Source: a virus. Taken from it: a stretch of 60,539 nucleotides of DNA. The DNA lies in the IMG/VR virus record IMGVR_UViG_3300020200_003237, positions 1-60,539 of that record; one strand, 5' to 3'. The notes under the pieces are model-generated. The model did not search any database, was not told where the DNA came from, and was given only the letters and a program-made list of their open reading frames with translations. The stretch's first letter is position 1; every line of letters starts with the position of its first letter. This document shows positions 35,139-44,788 of the stretch, in pieces. Position numbers and translations under genes: made by a program.

Positions 35139-38100
35139 TAACTAAGTAAATTTTCTAATTCTTCGATCTTTTTATTTATGTCATCGATAAATATTTGTTG
35201 TGCTTTTATACCTTCCACAACCACTGCATTTAATTTTGGATAGTTGATTTTATAATATCCATCATTCAAATCTATTTCCACCACCTCCGGCAGGATTTTC
35301 TCAACTTCTTGAGCGATAAAACCAAGAGAGTGTTTTTTTTCCTTTGGATATCCCGCCTTTAATTTATAGAAAGTCTCATTCCAATCGAATTCAACAGGCT
35401 CAAGTTTCAAAATTATATCCAATGCGTTAGCTATATCTTGAATCTCTGTCTTTATTTTTTTATCTGAGCAGCTACTTTGATAAGTCTGTATACCACCTGC
35501 CCCTACTACGTAACAATCATTAGAATATTCAAAAAAGTCGTAGAATATTACCTTCGAATGGTTACCATTGTTGGCTTGACAATCAGCATTATCGGCATAT
35601 TGATAGTTCCCATCTAATGGAAGTTGAGAGTAAAAAGTCACGGGATTTAATGGAAAATTACAAGCCGTATAACAACTGTGACCACTACCCTTATAAAAAC
35701 TATAACAAGTTACACCCCCTGGTGGACCTTGAGGTCCCGTTGGACCTGTTGGTCCCGTTGGACCAGTTGGTCCTTGGGGTCCTTGTGATCCTCCACCACC
35801 CTGTGAACCTCGGTTACCAGTTGGACCTGTTGGACCGGTGGGCCCAGTTGGTCCTGTATTACCCGTCGCTCCTACATTTCCCGTTCCACCAGCACTACCT
35901 GTATTTCCTGTAGGTCCTGTGTCACCTGTTGGTCCTGTGGGTCCTGTGGGTCCAGCAGGACCTTGTGGTCCTTGAGGTCCCGTTGGACCCGTAGGTCCGG
36001 CATTACCTTGTGGGCCTTGTGGTCCTGTTGGTCCAGCAGCACCTTGTGGTCCTGTTGGTCCAGCAGCACCTTGTGGTCCTGTTGGTCCTGTGTTTCCTGA
36101 CGGACCTGGCGGTCCTGCTGGCCCCTGTGGTCCAACATTACCGGTTCTTCCCAATGGTCCTTGTGGTCCTGTTTCACCAGCATTACCTTGTGGTCCTTGA
36201 GGTCCTGTTGGTCCAGTGGGTCCTGTATCTCCGATTCCTCCTGTCCCTCCTTGTGGCCCTTGAGGTCCTTGAGGTCCTTGAGGTCCTGTATCACCTGCTG
36301 TACCTTGTGGACCTGTTGGTCCAGTAGGTCCAGTTGGTCCTGTATCACCAATTCCTCCTTGTGGTCCTTGTGGCCCTTGAGGTCCTTGAGGTCCTGTTGG
36401 ACCTGTATCACCTGCTGCACCTTGTGGACCTGTTGGTCCAGTAGGTCCAGTTGGTCCTGTATCACCAATTCCTCCTTGTGGTCCTTGTGGCCCTTGAGGT
36501 CCTTGAGGTCCTGTTGGACCTGTTTCACCAGCTACACCTTGTGGACCTGTTGCTCCAGTAGGTCCAGTTGGCCCTGTATCACCAATTCCTCCTGTTGCTC
36601 CTTGTGGCCCTTGAGGTCCTTGAGGTCCTGTTGGACCTGTATCACCTGCTGCACCTTGTGGACCTGTTGCACCGGTAGGTCCAGTTGGTCCTGTGTCGCC
36701 TATTGCTCCTGTAAATCCTTGTGGACCTTGAGGTCCTTGTGGACCTATGGGTCCAGTTGGTCCAGTAGGACCTTGTGGTCCTTGAAATCCCGTTGGTCCT
36801 GTTGGTCCTGTATCACCAATTCCTCCTGTTGCTCCTTGGGGTCCAATAGCTCCTTGAGGTCCTGTTGGACCTGTTTCACCTGCTGCACCTTGTGGACCTG
36901 TTGCACCGGTAGGTCCAGTTGGTCCTGTGTCGCCTATGGCTCCTGTTGCTCCTTGTGGACCTTGAGGTCCTTGTGGACCTATGGGTCCAGTTGGTCCAGT
37001 AGGACCTTGTGGTCCTTGAAATCCCGTTGGCCCTGTTGGTCCTGTATCACCAATTCCTCCTGTTGCTCCTTGGGGTCCAATAGGTCCTTGAGGTCCTGTT
37101 GGACCTGTTTCGCCAGCTACACCCTGTGGTCCTATTGCTCCTTGAGGTCCAGTGGGTCCTGTATCTCCTATCGCTCCTGTGGAACCTGTTGGTCCTATGT
37201 ATCCTTGTGGACCTATAGGTCCGGCTGGTCCTTGTGGACCTTGTGGTCCTTGATGTCCCGTTGGTCCTGTTGGTCCTGTGTCGCCTATTGCTCCTGTAGG
37301 ACCTTGTGGCCCTTGAGGTCCTTGTGGACCTATGGGTCCAGTTGGTCCAGTAGGACCTTGTGGTCCTTGAAATCCCGTTGGTCCTGTTGGTCCTGTGTCG
37401 CCTATTGCTCCTGTAGGACCTTGTGGCCCTTGAGGTCCTTGAGGTCCCGTTGGACCTGTTTCACCTGCCACACCCTGTGGTCCTATTGCTCCTTGAGGTC
37501 CGGTTGGTCCTGTGTCACCTATTGCTCCTGTAGGACCTTGAGGTCCAATGTATCCTTGTGGACCTATAGGTCCGGCTGGTCCTTGTGGACCTTGTGGTCC
37601 TTGAGATCCCGTTGGTCCAGTTGGTCCTGTATCACCAATTCCTCCTGTTGCTCCTTGGGGTCCAATAGGTCCTTTAGGTCCTGTTGGACCTGTTTCACCT
37701 GCTACACCCTGTGGTCCAATCGCTCCTTGAGGTCCAGTAGGTCCTGTATCTCCTATAAAACCTTGTGGTCCTGGAAAACCAGTTGATCCTTTAGGACCTT
37801 GAGGTCCTGTTGGTCCTTGTGGGCCTTGAGGGCCTTGAGGTCCTGTTGGTCCTTGTGGACCTGTTTCACCAGCTACACCTTGAGGGCCTTGATAACCCCC
37901 AAATCCTGTGTCTCCTATCTGACCAGGTGATCCTGTTGGGCCTTGCGGACCTTGTGATCCTTGTGATCCTGAAAATCCTGGAAATCCCGGTGCTCCTTTG
38001 AGACCAGCCTGTGGTCCGATCCAATTCAATGTACTATTTGCGAACTGAACTCCTCCGACACTTCCGAAGTTTGTTATATTGATTGGACGGGTTGGTAAAT

Positions 38101-38284
38101 TCACTTGCCCCGCACTCGGTTTGAGTTCAATGGTACCACCTACTGTATTTCCTGATAGTGTGATTGTGGCTCCTGAAGACACTTTCCACTCCTGTGTTTG
38201 GTTCGAGGTGTCAGTATAATATATGAAGGGTAGTTTTGAAGGTTGATTACCTCTACTTGGAACTATCAGAATGTTTTTGGGCAT
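35138..38284 (-). CDS. Collagen-like tail-fibre protein C with S74 chaperone
   Basis: 1048 residues, first of the three fibre genes on the transcript. N-terminal anchor [12 protein letters not shown] (~100 residues), then ~730 residues of Gly-X-Y rich in [10 protein letters not shown] and [10 protein letters not shown] and poor in lysine. A ~75-residue cysteine- and tyrosine-rich globular insert (six Cys, from [18 protein letters not shown]) sits before the S74 domain, which starts at S940 ([10 protein letters not shown]) with [16 protein letters not shown]. The insert is a good candidate for the receptor-binding head. TATTTATT lies 18 nt upstream of the ATG. Confidence 0.85.
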   Translation of the reverse strand: MPKNILIVPSRGNQPSKLPFIYYTDTSNQTQEWKVSSGATITLSGNTVGGTIELKPSAGQVNLPTRPINITNFGSVGGVQFANSTLNWIGPQAGLKGAPGFPGFSGSQGSQGPQGPTGSPGQIGDTGFGGYQGPQGVAGETGPQGPTGPQGPQGPQGPTGPQGPKGSTGFPGPQGFIGDTGPTGPQGAIGPQGVAGETGPTGPKGPIGPQGATGGIGDTGPTGPTGSQGPQGPQGPAGPIGPQGYIGPQGPTGAIGDTGPTGPQGAIGPQGVAGETGPTGPQGPQGPQGPTGAIGDTGPTGPTGFQGPQGPTGPTGPIGPQGPQGPQGPTGAIGDTGPTGPTGHQGPQGPQGPAGPIGPQGYIGPTGSTGAIGDTGPTGPQGAIGPQGVAGETGPTGPQGPIGPQGATGGIGDTGPTGPTGFQGPQGPTGPTGPIGPQGPQGPQGATGAIGDTGPTGPTGATGPQGAAGETGPTGPQGAIGPQGATGGIGDTGPTGPTGFQGPQGPTGPTGPIGPQGPQGPQGFTGAIGDTGPTGPTGATGPQGAAGDTGPTGPQGPQGPQGATGGIGDTGPTGPTGATGPQGVAGETGPTGPQGPQGPQGPQGGIGDTGPTGPTGPTGPQGAAGDTGPTGPQGPQGPQGPQGGIGDTGPTGPTGPTGPQGTAGDTGPQGPQGPQGPQGGTGGIGDTGPTGPTGPQGPQGNAGETGPQGPLGRTGNVGPQGPAGPPGPSGNTGPTGPQGAAGPTGPQGAAGPTGPQGPQGNAGPTGPTGPQGPQGPAGPTGPTGPTGDTGPTGNTGSAGGTGNVGATGNTGPTGPTGPTGPTGNRGSQGGGGSQGPQGPTGPTGPTGPTGPQGPPGGVTCYSFYKGSGHSCYTACNFPLNPVTFYSQLPLDGNYQYADNADCQANNGNHSKVIFYDFFEYSNDCYVVGAGGIQTYQSSCSDKKIKTEIQDIANALDIILKLEPVEFDWNETFYKLKAGYPKEKKHSLGFIAQEVEKILPEVVEIDLNDGYYKINYPKLNAVVVEGIKAQQIFIDDINKKIEELENLLS

Positions 38285-38302
38285 ATCTTAATATAAGTTT
38301 CT

Positions 38303-38310
38303 AATAAATA
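38303..38310 (-). promoter_or_regulatory. TATTTATT element before the fibre operon
   Basis: TATTTATT 18 nt upstream of the ATG at 38284, at the head of the 8.9-kb fibre operon. Confidence 0.4.
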
Positions 38311-38398
38311 CTTCTTTGGATGTTTCGTACTAATAAATATAACGAACTCTACAAGTTCATTTTAAAAAATATTATAATTCCAATCACAATAAAGAATT

Positions 38399-39148
38399 AT
38401 GAATTATATCTCATGTATAAGTGACAAAAAAACAAAGTGCAATCTTTTTGCTGATTTTATTTTGAAAAAACTCGGAGTCAACTCATCATCTGTAATTCAT
38501 GTAGTAGACAACAAAAATTTCTTAGTGGTGAACGGATATTCTGATGTAAAAGACATCCTAAATATGAATGATATCACAAAAGAGTTCAATAAATTTTATT
38601 CTAATCTTTTGACACCTTTGACTCATACTATAGATTTAATCGAGTATGGTCAAGAAGTGAGTGTTGTTGAGTCAGTAAAAACGATACTTTTCTTGACATC
38701 AGATAATAACTCATATCACCACAGTCTTTTAGAAAATTATAAAGATAAAAAAAAATCATTCTTTTTTGACGGTATCAGATCCTATGAGATACTTGAAGAT
38801 ACCTTCAAGCCTTCAACCTCTGAATTTCCCCATGGTTATTCATTAAATCAAGGAAGAAGTTTGTATTATTATTCCAAATTTATCGGATATAATATATGTA
38901 GAGAGGTAATCGGAACTAAATTAAGTATTGAATTAAGTTTATCAAAGCTAAATCCAATCAAACATGTTTCAGTTGATTGGGATGAACATGATGAAAAATT
39001 AGAATCTTATATTTTAGATTCATTCAATTTCAACTATGAGAAGATTGTCGAAAAAATAAAAAAAGTGGACTTGTCGATCGAAGTGACAAATCCACTTGAA
39101 GATTTTGATTTTTTGAAAGAAAAAATTATTTTAGATCTTTTTATTTAA
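38399..39148 (+). CDS. Hypothetical protein, faint AdoMet-synthetase resemblance
   Basis: 249 residues of unknown function. Residues ~150-200 (RSLYYYSKFIGYNICREVIG, then LSIELSLSK, HVSVDWD) and ~215-230 (LDSFNFNYEKIVEKI) faintly resemble the third domain of S-adenosylmethionine synthetases, but the catalytic loops of that family are not visible, so any relation would be to a degenerate copy. It is a lone plus-strand gene between the fibres and the thioredoxin operon. Confidence 0.5.
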   Translation: MNYISCISDKKTKCNLFADFILKKLGVNSSSVIHVVDNKNFLVVNGYSDVKDILNMNDITKEFNKFYSNLLTPLTHTIDLIEYGQEVSVVESVKTILFLTSDNNSYHHSLLENYKDKKKSFFFDGIRSYEILEDTFKPSTSEFPHGYSLNQGRSLYYYSKFIGYNICREVIGTKLSIELSLSKLNPIKHVSVDWDEHDEKLESYILDSFNFNYEKIVEKIKKVDLSIEVTNPLEDFDFLKEKIILDLFI

Positions 39149-39431
39149 TAAGACTTCTGTGATTATTAATTATTGCGACTGCCTCGGTCAGTTCATTGTA
39201 ATCTCTCTCGGGTACGTATTGATAAGCAGTATGATTTCCATTCTCCGTTTCAATTATTAATAATGCTGGAATCATATCGTTATTGTTTATTTTAGAAAAT
39301 AGATCATACTCATCCGAAAATTCATCTATATCCCTTTCATGAAACTCAATTTTTGATTCTTCCAACAATTTTTTGAAATCTGTACAAAATGGACATCCTT
39401 TCATTGTGTAAACTATGATAGACAAATCCAT
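39141..39431 (-). CDS. Glutaredoxin
   Basis: 96 residues. IIVYTMKGCPFCTDFKKLL contains the CPFC active site after strand one, and MIPALLII holds the cis-Pro. It reduces disulfides or feeds electrons to ribonucleotide reductase in the cytoplasm. It overlaps the thioredoxin gene by 1 nt; the pair forms a redox unit. Confidence 0.85.
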   Translation of the reverse strand: MDLSIIVYTMKGCPFCTDFKKLLEESKIEFHERDIDEFSDEYDLFSKINNNDMIPALLIIETENGNHTAYQYVPERDYNELTEAVAIINNHRSLIK

Positions 39432-39748
39432 TATACTAAGTTCAAAGATGATTTTATGGACTCAGCCAAGATATCAGGTGTTTGAACACCTACTTTAGTA
39501 TCAACAATCTGCCCATTTTTTATGTATTTCAAGGTTGGCACACTTCTCACACCCATATCCATGATTAGATCTCTGTCGGAGTCTACGTTAAAAGCGAAGA
39601 TCGGAAGGTTTTCACCTTTATCTTCTAATATCTTAAAATTTTTGGCTAAGATTTTACATGGTCCGCACCATGTGGCATAGAAATCAAGAACAAATGACTC
39701 TTTGTTTTCCATTTTTTCTTTAACCTCTTGTGATGTGATTTGAATCAT
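39431..39748 (-). CDS. Thioredoxin
   Basis: 105 residues with FVLDFYATWCGPCKIL (WCGPC active site) and VRSVPTLKYIKNGQ (cis-Pro and the following GQ turn). A standard cytoplasmic thioredoxin, likely a reductant for ribonucleotide reductase or a maturation factor for the Cys-rich fibre tip. It starts 29 nt inside the upstream gene. Confidence 0.9.
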   Translation of the reverse strand: MIQITSQEVKEKMENKESFVLDFYATWCGPCKILAKNFKILEDKGENLPIFAFNVDSDRDLIMDMGVRSVPTLKYIKNGQIVDTKVGVQTPDILAESIKSSLNLV

Positions 39749-40037
39749 TTTTTGATATTTTTAGAAGTGAATTGATGTAAAAATTAATTTTATCAAAATT
39801 TTTAATTTCAAAATAAATAGTTACACAATAATCGATGTGATTTATTTTTTTTAAATATAAATAAAAAAAATCACTCTTAAATATTTGTGAATGCCATTTA
39901 TCAACCTCAGATTTGATATAAACCTTTTCAAGTTTAGAAAAATGACTAAGATCAAGGTTCATTATCGGTAAATCGTACTCTGAAAAAAATTTGTTCTCTT
40001 CCTTTTCAACCCATTTTAAATATTCATGTTTTTCCAT
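39720..40037 (-). CDS. Hypothetical phage protein
   Basis: 105 residues, Lys- and aromatic-rich (MEKHEYLKWVEKEENKFF...). No family recognised. It overlaps the thioredoxin gene by 29 nt. Confidence 0.55.
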   Translation of the reverse strand: MEKHEYLKWVEKEENKFFSEYDLPIMNLDLSHFSKLEKVYIKSEVDKWHSQIFKSDFFYLYLKKINHIDYCVTIYFEIKNFDKINFYINSLLKISKNDSNHITRG

Positions 40038-40047
40038 ATTTGTCCTA

Positions 40048-41700
40048 TTAAAAAAAGTAATTTAATTTTTGTTTGTCAATTAAGTTATATGTCCAAAAAA
40101 GGAATCCGTTTTCTGCCCAAGCGGAGTCAGATTTTAGAACTTTGTGATTTGATAGAAGTTTTTCTATCTTGACGGTAGTGATATTTTTTCCATTGCCAAT
40201 ATATTGAGTCATTCTCTCATCCAAAAGTTTCAAAGGTTCAATCCAATCCTCACTTAATGTACTATTAAATTTTCCGAGTGATTGGGGTCTAACAAAAGTA
40301 ACTCCATCAAAGAAAGCAGCACTTGGACCAGCTACTATACCGACTTTTCTAAAAATTAGGTATTCTATTGTTGCTCTGTCATTTGATACAGTGGATCCTT
40401 TTCTTAATGATACAATGATTGACGAAGGTCTTCCGATATAAGTCTTGACACAATTGTTCTGATTTAAGCTTTCAGCGTTATATTCATCAGAGTTAGTGAG
40501 AATTATTGGATAATAAACTTCATCCTTATGTTGAATCGGTATTTTAAATGCATCGTATAAACTCTGAGGATATATTCTAGTGTAAAAACCTCTTTTGTAG
40601 AATTCATACAAATCCGCCCAATCTAAGTGTTCTTTTGTAAACTCATCCAAATTTTTTGACTTCCATTTAATGTTTTCACCAGCGCTTTTCAAATAACAAT
40701 AGAAATCACAATGATCATAAAATGTGGACCAAGCAAATTCGTGATTCAATACTAACTTAGCAAGTACAAAAACTTTTTTCAGTTCACTTTTAGATGTATG
40801 TTCACCCAAAGATGGAAGTGTAATAGAAGTTGATGAGTCGTAATCTAAACAAGCCTCAACAAATTCTTTGTCTTGTAAAACCCACTGCTCAGGGAAAAAA
40901 CCCAACATGTATTTGAGTCTACTTACACTTAATGATTGTTTTGCATTATGTATCGCTTTCTTTATTACATCTCCTTTCAAGTCATAATCTGACATGAAAG
41001 CATCCACGAGTTTCATATTATGTTTTCTCAAGTTCTTTAATTTCGGTAGGAGTCCAAAACTTTTGAAATATAATTGGAAATTATTCGGGTATTTGATTCC
41101 TTTTTTTTCGAGGTAGAATCTGACAATCATTTGGTTGGGACTTTCAACATTTGACTTTTGAGGAAATAGTTGATTACAAAATAAATTAATTGCTTTATCA
41201 GCTATCTTAACACTCTCTTCCCTATTGAGAGGTAACCTTTTTATAATATTACTTCTTAGTTGAGAAATTGGGTTACTACTAAAAAAGTTCCTTCTTATTT
41301 GCTTTATACATTGTTTTTTCTTGTTATAATCATTCAAAAATCCAGAATAAAGATCACCCCCCGAAAGGTTTACCGTCAGGAAATCAACATTCCTCGATAT
41401 TTTAAACCAATGAAATCCCCTAATTCTTCTTTTGTAGCCGTGGAAAAGTTTTAGAGATATTTTGGTTTCACCAACCTTTTCCAATACAACCATCGTGTCA
41501 AATTTTGTTACTGTGCACAACTCATTGGCAAAATTTTCCACAAATACAGAGGGATCAGTACTAGTACTTTCATTTAAAAAAATCAACCTATCATTTTTTG
41601 TGTAATTTGAATGTTGATTCTCATCCACGATAGGAACATGATCTTTGTGAAAAATGGTGAAATAATTGGTTAGACTGAATTTATAAATTTCTTGTTTCAT
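40048..41700 (-). CDS. PcfJ-like protein
   Basis: 550 residues. The C-terminal third has the PcfJ signature: NAESLNQNNCVKTYIGRPSS, IVSLRKGSTVSN, RATIEYLIF. The N-terminal two thirds are helical and unknown. PcfJ proteins are widespread on plasmids and phages and their biochemical role is unknown. Its ATG overlaps the stop of the large fusion gene by 4 nt, so the two are translated together. Confidence 0.65.
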   Translation of the reverse strand: MKQEIYKFSLTNYFTIFHKDHVPIVDENQHSNYTKNDRLIFLNESTSTDPSVFVENFANELCTVTKFDTMVVLEKVGETKISLKLFHGYKRRIRGFHWFKISRNVDFLTVNLSGGDLYSGFLNDYNKKKQCIKQIRRNFFSSNPISQLRSNIIKRLPLNREESVKIADKAINLFCNQLFPQKSNVESPNQMIVRFYLEKKGIKYPNNFQLYFKSFGLLPKLKNLRKHNMKLVDAFMSDYDLKGDVIKKAIHNAKQSLSVSRLKYMLGFFPEQWVLQDKEFVEACLDYDSSTSITLPSLGEHTSKSELKKVFVLAKLVLNHEFAWSTFYDHCDFYCYLKSAGENIKWKSKNLDEFTKEHLDWADLYEFYKRGFYTRIYPQSLYDAFKIPIQHKDEVYYPIILTNSDEYNAESLNQNNCVKTYIGRPSSIIVSLRKGSTVSNDRATIEYLIFRKVGIVAGPSAAFFDGVTFVRPQSLGKFNSTLSEDWIEPLKLLDERMTQYIGNGKNITTVKIEKLLSNHKVLKSDSAWAENGFLFWTYNLIDKQKLNYFF

Positions 41701-44459
41701 ATGATTGTACCAAAATAGTTACAATTACAAATGTAACAAAAATATCCATTCCCTTTTATATTTTCCGAAAGTTTAACATCCCAATCGCCATCTGAGTGTT
41801 CCGTATCTTGGGAAAGGGCTTGATTAACATTTACCCTAAAATCGTTCTCAATTAAAATTATACCTGAAATAATCTCCACAGACCATATTCCGCGTTTGTT
41901 GTATTTCACATAATCTAATTTCAAATCACCTTCAGTAATATGAAAATTTACGTGGTCCACAGTTTCGGAAACGATCATGGGGGAAATCATTTTTTTATTT
42001 GACCTTATTAAAATTTCGATTGAGTTTGTATTTCGTAATATAAAATTAGAATCAATAATTAAATAATAGTCCGTCTCTCTATCCTGAAGAAAATCTATCC
42101 TTGATTCGGTTAGGTTTTTATTTTCTTTTATTTCAACAGACATATAATCTTTGTTGTTTTCTTTGAATTTTTCAAGTTTGTATAAATCTGATTCTTTGTT
42201 GTAGTACAATACCAATTTTATCAGATTCTTAGGGAATTTCTGTATTTTTAATAAGTCCAAAGATTGATTAATATCTTTCAAATCATGTTGAAAAAACAAA
42301 CCTATTGATATTGTCTTTTTTGTTTGAGTTTCCATAATTTTTGAGTTATTTCCATAAAAAAAGTCATAGTTAAGAGTCATGAAGTCCGTGATTTTATCTA
42401 AGAAGTTTTTAACTTTCTCGGGACCATTTGCATGAATTACTGAGGGAAAATTATCAGTCACTCTATTTCTTATCCTTCCAACTAAATCCATTTCTATGTC
42501 TTCTATTGATTCATTAAGAGTCTGAAAAATATATTGATTATTATCCAAGAATATTTTTGATGGTATATCAAATCCATATCTTTTAGTGTATAACCCGAAT
42601 CCCTTCCCTTTCCCAACGGAATCAGGAGTATTTACCCATTTTCTCAAATGTAGTTCTGAAAAATTGGATTCCATAATCTCGGGAGTAAGATCCGACTGAT
42701 GATGATGTCCCCACTTGTTTTCGTAATCACCATCCCAAACTTGTTCATACTCAAATGGTACCACTATTATAATTTCGCCAAATTTGTTTTTATTTTTTTT
42801 CAACCAATTTTGAGCATCCTCCCTTTTCACGTGTTCGAACACATCACCCATGATTATCACATCATAATAATCAAAATCAAAATCTAAAAAATTTTCAACA
42901 AATACATTTTTGTAATACTCCTTCAATCCGTATCTGTTAACATACGGTTCAAATATCTCAATTGCATCAATATTTGAAAAATGTTCACCTAGGACATATC
43001 CCCATTTTCCATCACCAGCACCTATGTCAAGTATCTTTGAGTTTTTATTAAATTTAGTTCTCAAAATTTCAATTACATCTTGATCAAACACAACTTCGCT
43101 CATCCATCCTATTTTGTGTCCCGAATTGGATAAAGGGTATTTATTATTAGGTAAATTTGTCTCCGTTTTTTCTACTAAGTGTGGTTTGGTGGTGTGAATT
43201 TGTTCAAGGTATCTTTCAGAGTAATATAATTGATCGTCGTCTTTATCATCTATTGGATCATTAATCAAACTAATGATTTCGTCAGCATAACCAATGAATC
43301 CACCTGAGTTCAAAAATTTATATTTGGTTAATGATGCAGGATATTGATCAATCAAAGATGGGTTGGGCCAACAAATTTTTTCTGCTGAGAAGACTATGGG
43401 TCTTCTGAATTCTCTAAATTTTTGTAAAATTTGTTGAGGGTTTTGAAGTAACATAACATCATATGAGTCTGTGAACATTATAATGTGGTCCTCGAGTTTG
43501 GGCCATCCTTTTAATTCATTTCTCAAGAGATTTATTTTCTGGCCTCCTCCGAAAGTTTTCAAGATTCCATTTTCAGCTTCACCTCCCACCCAGGTTTGAC
43601 CCAAGCCAAGTATTTTATAAGGTATACCAAAATATTCACAAGACTTACGAAATCTATCCAAACGATCATTTTCCTCCGTAGCAACGGTTATTAATAAAAA
43701 TTTATCGATTCCGTCATCATAGTAGTCATTCTTGAAATAGATTGAGCTTTTTTCAGTCTGTGAGTTTTGAAAAGCTAATGTTTCAGGTTTTATCAATTGC
43801 TCTTTGAGACCTAAACCTTTGAGAAATTTGATGTCATAATTTTTTTTGTATTGAATGCAATTTGGATTGGCCCTGTTCAACATTATAGGTACAAATTCAT
43901 CTGCGGGAATCAAAGCATTTAGGAAGTTTGAGTTTACTAAGTTCTGTGAACCCTTTTTAGTTAGGATATAAGAGAGACACCAATAAGAGAAGTCAGGGAT
44001 TACAACGTTTTTTTTCAATTCAAATTCATAGTTTGGATTGATAACCTTTCTACCCAAATAAAAAAAGTCCCATTGGTAATCACCCGTCCATTCTTTTACT
44101 TGTTTAAGTTTATCTGTAAACTCAGGACAGAACTGTGCATCGTCTTCTAGTATTAAAGCAGATTTAATTGTGTCATCATTTTGAATTAATTCCCAAGCTC
44201 TATAATGTGAAATTGCACATCCAATCTCACCAAGTGTCAGACCTCTACCTCTGTAACTGTCGTAGTAGTCTGCCAACGGTGTAATTTTGTTTTCTTTCAA
44301 CCATTCTTCATCAATCGATGTGCCATCAACTGCTTCTATTCTTATAATCCTAATTTCTTTGTCTAAACCTAAATTTTGAATTCTTGATAAAATTCGATCG
44401 TAGCGATCTTTACACCTCTCTAAATTGATTATTATGATCGTATCATACATGAGTTCCAT
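41697..44459 (-). CDS. Collagen glycosyltransferase fusion: COLGALT-like + PLOD/LH3-like GT + methyltransferase + PLOD accessory domain
   Basis: 920 residues. (1) ~5-235 is GT25, closest by eye to collagen galactosyltransferase COLGALT: INLERCKDRYDRI, GLTLGEIGCAISHYRAW, the EDDA motif (105-108), WDFFYLGRK, DFSYWCLSYIL and PADEFVPIML. (2) ~252-430 and ~628-695 match the glucosyltransferase domain of PLOD3/LH3: LLITVATEENDR, GGGQK, FTDSYDV (Mn ligands D331, D334), W364, LNSGGFIGYA, the DDD run (407-409) and HANGPEK (Mn ligand H676). (3) ~445-628 is a SAM methyltransferase (DIGAGDGKWG, GDVFEHV) inserted in domain 2. (4) ~712-920 matches the PLOD accessory domain (DYYLIIDSN, GIWSVE, FCYICNCNYFG). 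The hydroxylase domain is absent. Predicted to build Glc-Gal on hydroxylysine of the nearby collagen-like fibres. Confidence 0.85.
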   Translation of the reverse strand: MELMYDTIIIINLERCKDRYDRILSRIQNLGLDKEIRIIRIEAVDGTSIDEEWLKENKITPLADYYDSYRGRGLTLGEIGCAISHYRAWELIQNDDTIKSALILEDDAQFCPEFTDKLKQVKEWTGDYQWDFFYLGRKVINPNYEFELKKNVVIPDFSYWCLSYILTKKGSQNLVNSNFLNALIPADEFVPIMLNRANPNCIQYKKNYDIKFLKGLGLKEQLIKPETLAFQNSQTEKSSIYFKNDYYDDGIDKFLLITVATEENDRLDRFRKSCEYFGIPYKILGLGQTWVGGEAENGILKTFGGGQKINLLRNELKGWPKLEDHIIMFTDSYDVMLLQNPQQILQKFREFRRPIVFSAEKICWPNPSLIDQYPASLTKYKFLNSGGFIGYADEIISLINDPIDDKDDDQLYYSERYLEQIHTTKPHLVEKTETNLPNNKYPLSNSGHKIGWMSEVVFDQDVIEILRTKFNKNSKILDIGAGDGKWGYVLGEHFSNIDAIEIFEPYVNRYGLKEYYKNVFVENFLDFDFDYYDVIIMGDVFEHVKREDAQNWLKKNKNKFGEIIIVVPFEYEQVWDGDYENKWGHHHQSDLTPEIMESNFSELHLRKWVNTPDSVGKGKGFGLYTKRYGFDIPSKIFLDNNQYIFQTLNESIEDIEMDLVGRIRNRVTDNFPSVIHANGPEKVKNFLDKITDFMTLNYDFFYGNNSKIMETQTKKTISIGLFFQHDLKDINQSLDLLKIQKFPKNLIKLVLYYNKESDLYKLEKFKENNKDYMSVEIKENKNLTESRIDFLQDRETDYYLIIDSNFILRNTNSIEILIRSNKKMISPMIVSETVDHVNFHITEGDLKLDYVKYNKRGIWSVEIISGIILIENDFRVNVNQALSQDTEHSDGDWDVKLSENIKGNGYFCYICNCNYFGTII

Positions 44460-44489
44460 GAATGAAAGTTAATCAAATGAATAGAAATA

Positions 44490-44783
44490 TCAATTGAGAC
44501 AAATGAATCCTAGTGGGACCTTTTGAAATAATCCTTCAGCGTTGAAAAATAGTTCTTCTTTCGGTTCTATTTTCTTATTGTTGATTTTAACGCAGATTTC
44601 GATCAACTGTTTTTTCGTTAGAGATAGCTCGTCACCTTTATTAAGGTTAATCATCACAGCTTCTCGGCATTTTTTAAAAAACTCATTTTTTTGATCCTGA
44701 GGGACCAAAGTATTAAGCTCATTAGGATTTTCGTTGAAAAATTTGAAGAGCTGTGATAAATATATTTCAACGTCAACACTCAT
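44490..44783 (-). CDS. Hypothetical phage protein
   Basis: 97 residues (MSVDVEIYLSQLFKFFNENP...), helical first half, hydrophobic tail LGFICLN. No family recognised. It lies between the WCT protein 2 gene and the glycosyltransferase fusion in one operon. Confidence 0.55.
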   Translation of the reverse strand: MSVDVEIYLSQLFKFFNENPNELNTLVPQDQKNEFFKKCREAVMINLNKGDELSLTKKQLIEICVKINNKKIEPKEELFFNAEGLFQKVPLGFICLN

Positions 44784-44788
44784 AAAAA

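Noticed and set aside
29755-38001. Many open frames antisense or out of frame within the collagen-like genes (for example 541 codons at 36161-37786)
   Set aside because: They are translations of the repetitive Gly-X-Y DNA in other frames, giving low-complexity Trp/Ser/Cys- or Leu/His-rich strings.
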